Below, piece by piece: positions 23,090 through 31,689 of a stretch of DNA of 64,000 nucleotides (the first letter of the stretch is position 1; each line of letters starts with the position of its first letter). This stretch comes from Eledone cirrhosa (Eukaryota > Mollusca > Cephalopoda > Octopoda > Eledonidae): assembly GCA_964016885.1 (NCBI GenBank), contig OZ024744.1, positions 65,569,496-65,633,495 of the forward strand. The letters are read 5' to 3'. The notes under the pieces were generated by a model, which was not told the DNA's origin, did not search any database, and saw only the letters and a list, made by a program, of their open reading frames with translations. Made by a program: the position numbers and the translations under genes.

Positions 23090-23352
23090 TATTGTTATAC
23101 TTTGGGAGGGTCATGTTGCCAATAAGAAACACACGCACCAGTTGCTTTCACTTCAATTTAATTTAATATATATTTATAAATTTACAAATTTATAAATATA
23201 TAAATTTCTGGTTGGTTGGTTGGTTCCACAACCAGATAGTTGTTTATATATATATAGTCATAGTTCTTTCGTCACACACTCTGTGACCTCTTCAGTGACT
23301 GGGGATTTCTTTCTTCGTTTCTGTGCCTTTCCTTTCTTCTATCCTACGCCAT
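23090..23352 (-). mobile_element. PLE-like unit with hammerhead motif, inserted in the array
   Basis: Non-array sequence between two array halves. One edge is 'TATTGTTATACTTTGGGAGG' plus 'GTCATGTTGCC', a terminal sequence also found at 26341 and, inverted, at 26560 and 48530-48563. Within it lies a minimal hammerhead ribozyme on the minus strand (23256-23300). Such hammerheads are known in the terminal repeats of Penelope-like elements. No coding region. Confidence 0.6.
23256..23300 (-). ncRNA. hammerhead ribozyme motif, minimal type I
   Basis: On the minus strand, 45 nt: stem I AGTCA, core CTGAAGA, stem II GTCAC-loop-GTGAC, core GAA, a very short stem III AG-AA-CT, then A at the cleavage position 17, and TGACT closing stem I. 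All conserved hammerhead positions (C3 U4 G5 A6, G8 A9, G12 A13 A14, A15.1-U16.1, H17) are satisfied. A very short stem III is a known feature of hammerheads from Penelope-like elements. Cleavage activity is not shown. Confidence 0.75.
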
Positions 23353-23378
23353 TTTGTTTGTATATATATATATGTATA

Positions 23379-23415
<37 letters not shown>

Positions 23416-23647
23416 GGACTTTGTATGTATGTATATATATATATATATATATACGGACTTTGTATGTGTATATATATATATATATATACGGACTTTGTAT
23501 GTATATATATATACGGAGTTTGTATGTGTATATATATATATATATATATACATATATACAGACTTTGTATGTATATATATACAGACGTACGTATATATAT
23601 ATATATATAAACATACGTCTGTATATATATATATATATACACACACG

Positions 23648-23683
<36 letters not shown>

Positions 23684-24632
23684 CGTTGTGTATATATATA
23701 TATATATATATATGCAGACGTTGTATATATATACAGACGTTGTGTATATATACAGACGTTGTGTATATATACAGACGTTGTATATATATATATATACAGA
23801 CGTTGTATATATATATATACAGACGTTGTATATATATATATATATACAGACGTTGTATATATATATATACAGACGTTGTATATATATATATATATATATA
23901 GACGTTGTATATATATATATACAGACGTTGCACATATTTGTATATATATATATACAGACGTTGCACATATTTATATATATATATACAGGCGTTGCACATA
24001 TTTATATATATATATACAGGCGTTGCATATATATATATATATACAGGCGTTGCATATATATATATATACAGACGTTGCATATATATATATATATATATAC
24101 AGACGTTGCATATATATATATATATATATATATACAGACGTTGTATATATATATATATATATACAGACGTTGTATATGTATATACATATATACAGACGTT
24201 GTATATGTATATACATATATACAGACGTTGTATATGTATATACATATATACAGACGTTGTATATGTATATACATATATACAGACGTTGTATATGTATATA
24301 CATATATACAGACGTTGTATATATATATACATATATACAGACGTATATATATATACATATATACAGACGTTGTATATATATATACAGACGTTGTATATAT
24401 ATACATATATACAGACTTTGCATATATATATATATATATACAGACTTTGTGTATATATATACAGACTTTGTGTATATATATACAGGCTTTGTGTATATAT
24501 ATATACAGGCGTTGTATGTATATATAGATATTTATATATATACAGGCTTTGTGTATATATATACAGGCTTTGTATGTATGTATATATAGATATTTATATA
24601 TATACAGGCTTTGTATGTATATATACAGATTT

Positions 24633-24678
<46 letters not shown>

Positions 24679-24710
24679 TAGACTTTGTATGTATATATTA
24701 TATACAGACT

Positions 24711-24741
<31 letters not shown>

Positions 24742-24870
24742 ATTTATACAGCTCCAACCGGGATTGATATATATATACATATATATATACAGACTTTGTA
24801 TGTATATATATACAGACTTTGTATGTGTATATATATATTTATACAGACTTTGTGTATGTATATATACACA
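23353..24870. repeat. TA-rich tandem array, right part
   Basis: Core word CGGACTTTG to about 23560, then CAGACGTTG (or CAGGCGTTG, 23990-24060) to about 24400, then CAGACTTTG/CAGGCTTTG to 24860. At 24163-24307 five perfect 29-bp copies (ACAGACGTTGTATATGTATA plus TACATATAT) follow each other, showing recent local amplification. Confidence 0.9.
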
Positions 24871-25299
24871 CACAGTAATACTTCATTTTGCTCTCGGCCA
24901 ATTCTCATAGTATTTTGATATGTATTTAGTTTGTCCAGATGATAGAACTGTATAAGCATGCGATCTTCGCGTCCCAGAAGCTTTCAATTAAAATGTCAAA
25001 AATAGTTGACACCTATCTGATAGGAACATTGACATAATAAGGATATCGCAGTTATATATTGATTAACTATTTCTATTTACCTAAAGAAATTGACGGATAT
25101 ATTGTTTACTTTTTCAGGGATAAAAAGAGGAAATAAGCATCTATTTGTCGTACATTATCTGTTATTTGATTTTCTTTATTCAGATTTATGTGTGTGTTAA
25201 ATTTATCACTGTTGTTTATATTGTAAAGTGGGAAATGATCTCTGTTTATATGTTAATAAATTTCATTTTCTTCTCCCTTTCAATACTGTTATATGTATT
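24871..25299. other. unassigned stretch
   Basis: AT-rich flank of the array; nothing recognised. Confidence 0.35.
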
Positions 25300-25573
25300 T
25301 TATTACTCCGTGATAGGAAGAGCGCCCAGCCGTAGAAAGCTTGCTAATCAAAGTGTTAGAAGGGACCCTTCAGTTGTGACAAAGACATGACAGCCTCTCT
25401 TGTGCATTCAGTCGAACTAAGACCGTATGTAATGCGAGATAACAGACCCCTAGCCTGTCTAGGAAGTCAGTAGCCCCGTTTCAGTACTGAATTGGCCTCT
25501 GTAGACTTGTGCAACCCTTTCTAGCAGGGAAAGCTGACATTAAAACGATGACGTCAATGATGATGATGATGAC
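25300..25573 (+). mobile_element. RTE 3' UTR with (GAT)n tail
   Basis: 'AGAGCGCCCAGCCGTAGAAA', 'CCTTTCTAGCAGGGAAAGC', 'TGACATTAAAACGATG', then (GAT)n at 25556-25572. This matches the layout of the RTE 3' end at 12150-12228 with a different upstream section, so a separate subfamily. Confidence 0.6.
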
Positions 25574-25904
25574 CCCCAACTTACATTGAATGCAGTGGTT
25601 TTACTAAGTGCCGGTGCTTAATTACCATAATCTTGTTTTTTTGTTTTTTTTTTTTAAACCAAATTAAGTGATTATGCAAAGACTTCTAGTATTTCTCAAT
25701 TATTTTTAAATTATACTCAAACACACATTATATATCTTCAATTGACTTCGGCTCCTTTCACCTGGCAGCTAATTCAGACTGAATGAATTGGTCACCGATA
25801 ATCAAAAATATAATCAATTTAACTCTACCACCAGTAGTTACCTTCCTCCACTGCGCGAGTCACTGTAAATATTGGCACTTTATAATTCTCTAAATTAACA
25901 GCCA

Positions 25905-25991
25905 CAATATATATATATATATATATAAATATAAAACTTTTCTTCCTCTAAGTGTAAAACTAATACAACCTCGTGTTATTGCATCCTCTTC

Positions 25992-26026
<35 letters not shown>

Positions 26027-26060
26027 TTTATTGATATATATATATATATATACTATCCAG
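25905..26060. repeat. simple repeats: (TA)n, poly(T), (TA)n
   Basis: (TA)n at 25907-25926, a 30-base poly(T) at 25990-26019 and (TA)n at 26035-26051. Confidence 0.85.
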
Positions 26061-26094
26061 GAAGCTCCAACCGTTAAGGTTGCATTTTTTCAGG

Positions 26095-26330
26095 GTATGT
26101 CAATATTTATTTATAAAACTAATCTGTATTGTATTTTATCTGATGAAAGCGCACCATAATCTGCCTTGGTGGCCCTTGAAATATGTATAATAAAATAAAT
26201 ATGGTTTTATAAATATAGTTTCCATTTGTTCATATATTGTATATTTACTCCAATAATTGTTGAGTGCTTTATATCAGTTATAAAAATATTTTAGCTTGTA
26301 TCGCAACAAATTAAATATAACCTCTGCATA
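26095..26330 (+). mobile_element. PLE-like terminal unit (hammerhead type A)
   Basis: Non-coding unit also seen at 30228-30340/30535-30625, 42300-42730 and 48665-48781. Order: 'GGGTATGTCAATATTTATTT', a hammerhead motif (26133-26196), 'GGTTTTATAAATATAGTTTC', then 'TTTACTCCA' and 'GAGTGCTTTATATCAG'. It is not interrupted by a SINE, unlike the 30.3-kb copy. Confidence 0.6.
26133..26196 (+). ncRNA. hammerhead ribozyme motif, type A
   Basis: Stem I ATTTTAT, core CTGATGA, stem II CACCA...TGGTG, core GAA at 26178-26180, stem III region ATATGTAT, A at position 17 (26189), and ATAAAAT at 26190-26196 closing a perfect 7-bp stem I. Confidence 0.65.
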
Positions 26331-26340
26331 TATATATATA

Positions 26341-26575
26341 TATTGTTATACTTGGGGAGGGTCATATTTGTGTAATATTGCCAGAATTAATAACAGAACA
26401 CACTCACTGTTTGGTTGGTTTTCGCTTTTGGCTTGTGTCTTTTATATCGGTAATCTAATTTATTCGGTCCTCAATGTTGCCAATGACTGACCAACGGTCA
26501 AAAATAACCAAACAGTGTGTTCTGTTATTAATTCTGGCAATATTTCACAAATATGACCCTCCCTAAGTATAACAA
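26341..26575. repeat. inverted-repeat unit sharing ends with the 23.1-kb element
   Basis: Left arm 26341-26424 begins TATTGTTATACTTGGGGAGG and passes through 'AATATTGCCAGAATTAATAA'. The right arm (26503-26575) is its near-perfect reverse complement, ending 'AAGTATAACAATA'. About 80 bp separate the arms. Same terminal sequence as 23090 and 48530. Confidence 0.75.
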
Positions 26576-26639
26576 TATTTGTTTCGACACACGATTTCAT
26601 ATCAAAAACCTCGCAAAACTATATATATATATATATATG

Positions 26640-26839
26640 TAGGAGGTGAGTTTTATTGTAGTACAATAAAGCAATGCAGATATCGGTTAAGAAGCACTCT
26701 ACAGTTTGTAGGACTGGAGTATACATAATATATAAGATCAAAAGATGGTTAATGAAAACACAAATGTTATTGCATGATGATATTTGTTTTTGAAATGCGC
26801 ATAATAAAATACATGGAACTCATTTAACCATCTTTTGAT

Positions 26840-26879
<40 letters not shown>

Positions 26880-26945
26880 TATATATATGAAAAGATTCAG
26901 GACGCCTGCGGCTGAGCTCAGGCCGTTTCGACAGCTAGATCCGGA
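26640..26945. repeat. inverted words around (TA)n and a GAAACGG hairpin
   Basis: 'TAAGATCAAAAGATGGTTAA' at about 26729 recurs inverted at 26823-26842. 26885-26940 (minus) reads TCCGGATCTAGCTGTCGAAACGGCC, part of another PLE-associated hairpin; only the second half of a hammerhead-like core is present. Confidence 0.4.
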
Positions 26946-27227
26946 CTATAAATATATATATATGCAACCAGATGAAGCGATGATCAAGATATAGCTTCAA
27001 AGTCACTGCTGCTTTTCTACTTAAAAAAATACAATTTGCCATATCAATGATATGGCATTGAAATTTATTCTCTATTTGTATTAGAACCCGAGTAAAGAGG
27101 TAAGAAAATCGATTCATGGATAGGTAACTGATATGTATTTTATTGCACTTCCTCGTCAGAAGGAGAGGTATAGTGTCACTGACAGGGTATGAATTCTGCG
27201 TTGTGCCACGTGCTTTCAGCAAGATTG

Positions 27228-27422
27228 TTACAGCGTCGGACAAAATGCTTTACGGTATTTAGTTACAGCCCTTTACGTTCTGAGTTCAAATACCACCAAG
27301 GTCAACTTTTCCTTTCGTCTTTCTGCGGTCAACAAAATAAAGTACCAGTTAATGGGTTGACTTAATTAACATTAACCTTCCCTCCGAATTTGCTGGCCTT
27401 GTGCCTAAATTAGAAATCAATA
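27228..27422 (+). mobile_element. tRNA-derived SINE
   Basis: 'CTGAGTTCAAATACCACC' (B box), 'CAAAATAAAGTACCAGTTAA', 'TGGCCTTGTGCC'. Longer subfamily with the extra 'GGTTGACTTAATTAAC' segment. Confidence 0.8.
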
Positions 27423-27635
27423 TGTTGCAATTTGAAAAATGTGTGGGAAAATGTATTCAAGAGAACTTGGGAACTAATGATTTCAAGGGGACAGAGTTGT
27501 CGTTCTTACCTGGTATTAATCAGACTAAATAATTAAAATTGCAATCGTTACCATATTCTCAGTTCCACTGCTGCTACATGTTTATGCATGTGTAAGTATG
27601 TATATATATGTGTGTGTGTGTGTATATATATATAT

Positions 27636-27868
27636 TTATTTAATGTATAATAAACAATACAATATAATTACCTCATTACCAAAGGTTTCCCGAATTAGAC
27701 GAATACAAGAAACGTCCGCATTCGTTCGTCAGACAAGGCAATCTTATATATATATATAAGATTGCCTTGTCTGACGAAGGAATGCGGACGTTTCTTGTAT
27801 TCGTCTTATTCGGGAAACCTTTGGTAATGAGGTAATTATATTGTATTGTTTATTATACATTAAATATT
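27636..27868. repeat. inverted dimer of a PLE-like unit
   Basis: Two arms of about 110 bp meet at a short (TA)n near 27751. Left arm ends 'CGTCAGACAAGGCAATCTTA'; right arm starts with its complement and runs to 'CATTAAATATT'. Arms are nearly identical ('TTCGTTCGTCAG' left against 'CTGACGAAGGAATG' right). The right arm has CTGACGA at the place where other units have the hammerhead CTGATGA; the rest of a hammerhead is not convincing. Confidence 0.75.
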
Positions 27869-27935
27869 TAGCACTGTAACTTACATAGAGCACTTTTCAT
27901 TCCTCTGACTTTTTCAATTTTCAACAGAAACTTCA

Positions 27936-28099
<164 letters not shown>

Positions 28100-28111
28100 A
28101 TATATATATAT

Positions 28112-29282
28112 ATGCATGCCTCCAACGCTTCGACGACCTAATATTCGAGAGACTCGAGTGCCTGGTCAATGTTAGACTCTCTCCAGAGTCTCGCGATCAG
28201 GCTGCGTTGCCCAAGCGATTTGGGGGTCTTGGTCTTCGTAAGTGTTCGTCCCCCTCTCTCCCCTGCTTCCTTTCCTCCACCCACGCTTGCTCCACCCTGG
28301 TGAGCAGCATCCTCTCCTCTCCAACATGGACTAGTTCCAACAGGGAGTTGGGTGAAGCTCTCCAGCAATGGAGTGAGTTGGGTTTGTCTCTTCCTGAGAA
28401 GGTGGAGGACAATCGAAGTCAGAGAACTTGGGACAGCATAAGTTCGAAGGCCACCTTCGACTCCCTCTTCGTCCAGTCAGATCAGTTTGCAAGGTGCCGC
28501 TTACTATCTGCCAGCGCTAAATACTCAGGCAACTGGGTTGATACCCTACTCAGGGCCAAAGTTGTTGGCCTACTCAGCCTGGACGAACTTCGTGTCTCCA
28601 TCGCCCTCAGAGTGGGAGCTGACGTCTGCATGGGTTTGAGGTGCCGATGCGGCAAACTCCTCGACTCCACAGTCTTTCTTGCCGCCTGAATGCCGGCAGC
28701 TTTGCGCGTCACACGGAGCTAAATCTCATTCTGAAGAGAGCTTTGGCCCGGGCGAATATCCCCTCAGTCTTTGAACCATCTGGGTTGTCCAGAAGTGACG
28801 GCAAAGGACCTGACGGTCTTACCCTGTGCCCCTTGTCTGGGACGTCACTGTTAGTGACTCTTTTGCTCTTTCCCACATCCTGGATGCTGCGGTTAGGACG
28901 AGAGCCACAGCTTCTGCAGCCGAGTGGAGTAAGATCCTCAAATACTCTGATCTGTCGGCCAGCTACATTTTTCAGCCTGTGGCTTTCGAGACGTTTGGGG
29001 GAGTCGGGCCGCTGACTGTGTGGTTCCTTTCCTCACTGGCGGCTCGCCTAATAGAGGTGACTGGCGAATCTCGCGAGGGTGCTTGGCTGTTTCAGTGCAT
29101 CAGCCTCGCCATCACCCTAGACAACGCTGCGAGTGTGCTGGCTTGCCTCAAAAATCATTAGAGAGGTTGCCCAGTACTCGCGACGTTGCTGTCTTTTGGT
29201 CTGGTGTTGGCTCCGTTGTTTACCCCTTCTTTTACATTTTCTTTAATATTGTAACATTAAAATAATATATCTTTCATTGTAT
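28112..29282 (+). pseudogene. RT C-terminal region with zinc knuckle and PD-(D/E)XK-like motif
   Basis: Best copy of a family also at 3560, 13155 and 14205. It begins truncated (LQRFDDLIFERLECLV), then DQAALPKRFGGLGLRKC, an RT-connection-type block. At 28640-28690 CRCGKLLDS is followed, one frame on, by HSLSC, giving a C-x-C...H-x-x-x-C knuckle. Next [11 protein letters not shown] and, after a second frameshift at about 28830, [10 protein letters not shown]; finally [15 protein letters not shown] and ISLAITLDNAASVLACL to a TAG at 29159. PD...WDVT resembles the catalytic core of restriction-like endonucleases of R2/R4-type retrotransposons, which is inference. A short 3' UTR runs to about 29282. 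Confidence 0.65.
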
Positions 29283-29286
29283 CAAC

Positions 29287-29287
<1 letters not shown>

Positions 29288-29364
<77 letters not shown>
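29288..29364. repeat. (TA)n microsatellite
   Basis: About 75 bases of TA with one interruption. Confidence 0.95.
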
Positions 29365-29365
<1 letters not shown>

Positions 29366-29369
29366 AAAA

Positions 29370-29530
29370 TAACAGATTAAAGTTTAAGCAAAGAATCGCT
29401 GCTTTCACCCGTAACGGGATCTTCTGAAACTATCAAAGTCAATCTGTGAACGCGGAAGTGAATATTTCAAAAAACGTTGCAACCGGAGGAAGACGATACT
29501 TTGGTTCGTGGAAACGTTCCCTATCCAAAT
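29370..29530 (-). repeat. PLE 3' region with hammerhead-like hairpin (degenerate)
   Basis: Minus strand reads TCAGAAGATCCCGTTACGGG then TGAAAGCAG: a CCCG-TTA-CGGG stem II between a mutated first core (CAGAAGA for CTGAAGA) and GAAA. It lies downstream of the GIY-YIG remnant on the same strand, as expected for a PLE terminal repeat. Confidence 0.45.
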
Positions 29531-29599
29531 AAGTAATGGTATAAACATAACATATACTTAGCTACCACAATCAGACGTAAAATATCCGCGTATAGATCG

Positions 29600-30228
29600 T
29601 ATTATCCGTTAGGGTATAATGTGGGGCTGTAATACAGGAAAGTTTTGTACAATTTAAGTTTACAAGCCGAAATTGCCTCAGATTTTTTGTTTAAGATGTG
29701 GTCTGTGGCGTAGAGTATTTACAGGGCCTCAGCGGCGCAGAGGTCACATGGTCTTTTATTTCCGTTATACGATCTAGCCCTAGCTAGGATCTCCCAGTGT
29801 AACTTATATTGGGTGTGGTTGTCTTTTAGACTCCAGATATAAGCTGAAAGTGACGTCATATTCCTTCTTAGAGGGTAACGAAAAGAATGGGTATGCATGT
29901 AAAGACGCTGCTTGAATCTATTGGCGGTTAACCCTATGTAGGCTCTACGGGACGTGGGTGTTTCAACCTTACATTTGTAGACAATGTTACTAGAGAGGCA
30001 TTTCCCGGATAGGGGGCAATCAACCCGATTCCTACAATTACAGTTAGTACTAACTACAGGGTTGCACGTGTTCCTACGGCTAGGTAGTTTAGCTAAATTT
30101 GAAGCTGTGATGTTATGTGCAAGGTTAGGAGTCGTAGAGTAAGAAATTTTAATAGCATTTCTATTTAAAATGTTACTATATGTATGTGTATGGGGAAAAT
30201 GCTTCGTAAAAGGGATAGACAAATTTTG
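29600..30228 (-). pseudogene. Penelope-like element: GIY-YIG endonuclease region
   Basis: Minus-strand frame with FTKHFPHTHTYSNILNRN and KISYSTTPNL, the linker typical of Penelope-type proteins. Then a Cys cluster CNCRNRVDCPLSGKC, the GIY-like NIVYKC, YIG in RAYIGLT, the Arg helix RFKQRLYMHTHSFRY, LSAYIWSLKDN, LHWEIL with the catalytic Glu, and SYNGNKRPCDLC. This order identifies the C-terminal GIY-YIG nuclease used by PLEs for target cleavage. A TAA at 29719-29721 follows AAEAL, yet the frame continues with ILYATDHILNKKSEAIS for about 38 codons to a second TAA near 29605, so the first stop looks like a nonsense mutation. The RT domain is absent (5' truncated). Confidence 0.85.
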
Positions 30229-30340
30229 TATTTTATCTGATGAAAGCGCACCAAGTTCTGCTTGGTCTCCCTTGAAATATATATAATAAAATGAATATGA
30301 TTTTATAAATATAGTTTCCATTTATTATTATCTTTAAGAG
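30228..30340 (+). mobile_element. PLE-like terminal unit (type A) at the truncated end of the PLE
   Basis: Directly abuts the truncated N-terminal side of the GIY-YIG region but points the opposite way. Contains hammerhead 30230-30292 and 'GATTTTATAAATATAGTTTC'. It resumes after the SINE at about 30535 with 'GAATATTTACTCCAG' and 'TTGAGTGCTCTATATCAG'. Confidence 0.65.
30230..30292 (+). ncRNA. hammerhead ribozyme motif, type A
   Basis: Stem I ATTTTAT, CTGATGA (30237-30243), stem II ACCAAG-TTCTG-CTTGGT (30250-30266), GAA (30274-30276), short ATATATAT stem III, A at position 17 (30285), ATAAAAT (30286-30292) closing a perfect 7-bp stem I. Confidence 0.7.
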
Positions 30341-30532
30341 GGCGGTGGATTGGCAGTATCGGTATAGGGTCGGACGCCATGCTTATGACGCATAGAGTTA
30401 CGGCCCTTGCCATTCTGAGTTCAAATCCCGCCGAGGTTAACTTTGCCTTTCATCCCTACGGGGTCGATAAAATAAAGTACCAGTAATGCACTGGGTAATT
30501 GCTGGCCTTGTGCCTAAAGTAGAAACAATTAT
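30341..30532 (+). mobile_element. tRNA-derived SINE nested in the PLE unit
   Basis: Full-length: 'GGCGGTGGATTGGCAGTATC', 'GAGTTCAAATCCCGCC' (B box), 'TTTCATCCCTACGGGGTCG', 'AATTGCTGGCCTTGTGCC'. The same PLE unit at 26236 is uninterrupted at this point. Imperfect direct repeats TTATTATCTTT / TTATTTACTTT flank it and may be the target-site duplication. Confidence 0.9.
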
Positions 30533-30629
30533 TTACTTTGAATATTTACTCCAGTATCTTGTTGAGTGCTCTATATCAGTTATAAACATTTATGTTTGTG
30601 GGAATTCCAACAAATTAAATACAACTCCT

Positions 30630-30671
<42 letters not shown>
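30630..30671. repeat. (CA)n(TA)n microsatellite
   Basis: Short tract directly left of the inverted dimer. Confidence 0.9.
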
Positions 30672-30672
<1 letters not shown>

Positions 30673-30799
30673 GTTTTAATATAGATGAGATTCTACAGGA
30701 CTAGAACTGTTTCATTCTTTAGAAATCATCAGGAATCTGATGATTTCTAAAAGAATGAAACAGTTCTAGTCCTGTAGAATCTCATCTATATTAAAACTT
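30672..30799. repeat. perfectly abutted inverted dimer of the type B PLE unit
   Basis: Left arm 30672-30736 is the reverse complement of 30737-30799 with almost no loop; the axis passes through GAATC|TGATGA. Arms end in 'AGTTTTAATATAGATGAGAT' and its complement. Confidence 0.85.
30689..30737 (-). ncRNA. hammerhead ribozyme motif, type B (left arm)
   Basis: Same architecture as 28051-28099, including GATTC/GAATC stem I and ACAG...CTGT stem III. The right arm (+, core CTGATGA at 30737-30743) has all core parts but lacks the 5' strand of stem I, because the dimer axis falls there. Confidence 0.7.
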
Positions 30800-30917
30800 T
30801 TATACTCTGCTATGTATTGAGTACCTTACTTACTATGGTTACCTCCGATTCAACCCGGAATAACGTACTATATATATAAATTTAAAATTCAGTAACGAAG
30901 GATAGATATAATTGTTG

Positions 30918-31166
<249 letters not shown>

Positions 31167-31263
31167 TAATAATAATTGTTTCTACTTTAGGCACAAGGCC
31201 AGCAATTACCCAGTACATTACTGGTACTTTATTTTATCGACCCCGTAAGGATGAAAGGCAAAA
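31167..31263 (-). mobile_element. SINE 3' half fused to the LINE end
   Basis: Minus strand from 31263: TTTGCCTTTCATCCTTACGG through GGCCTTGTGCC to an (ATT)n tail. It begins exactly where LINE A copy 2 stops, in the same orientation, so the two read as one LINE-SINE tail. Confidence 0.8.
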
Positions 31264-31689
31264 ATGCTTTCATTTATTGGCCACAAGGGCCGACATATAG
31301 GAGACAATACAAAAGACTGGGACAGTGGGGGTTTACATATACACCGCGTAAACAATAATAACAATAACAAAATAACAAGAAAAATACTCCAATAGGGGGG
31401 ATGACCACCCAGGGTTCGCTCAGGTACCCCACCAATCCTGAACGACCCGACGCTTCGAGGGCACCCGGGAAGAGCATCCCTCTCCTCCTCAAATTCACCC
31501 ACCTACAGGCGCATGATCAGAGTAGGCCCACTCACAAGGGGCATTCTCGCCACATTCACCCACCTTTCAGCAAATGTACTGGGGGGGGGGGCAGCAGTTC
31601 TCTCTCCACCCTCAACTTCCTTTCCAAGTGAAACTTGAAAAATTTGATGAGGGATTGGGCGAAGAGAAAAGTGTCTGTCTTCAGTCCTT

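Noticed and set aside
24163..24307. CRISPR-like regular repeats (29-bp period)
   Set aside because: Units are directly adjacent with no spacers, in eukaryotic TA-rich satellite DNA.
22325..24910. Very long open frames of 100-435 codons rich in Tyr, Ile and Cys on both strands
   Set aside because: They are translations of the TA-rich array; all frames are open because TATATA and ATATAT contain no stop in these phases.
27636..27868. Hammerhead in the right arm (CTGACGA)
   Set aside because: G8/A9 positions fit but no paired stem II followed by GAA(A) in the right spacing was found.
29370..29420. Intact hammerhead downstream of the GIY-YIG remnant
   Set aside because: The first core reads CAGAAGA, a U4 to A change that should abolish activity; listed as degenerate.
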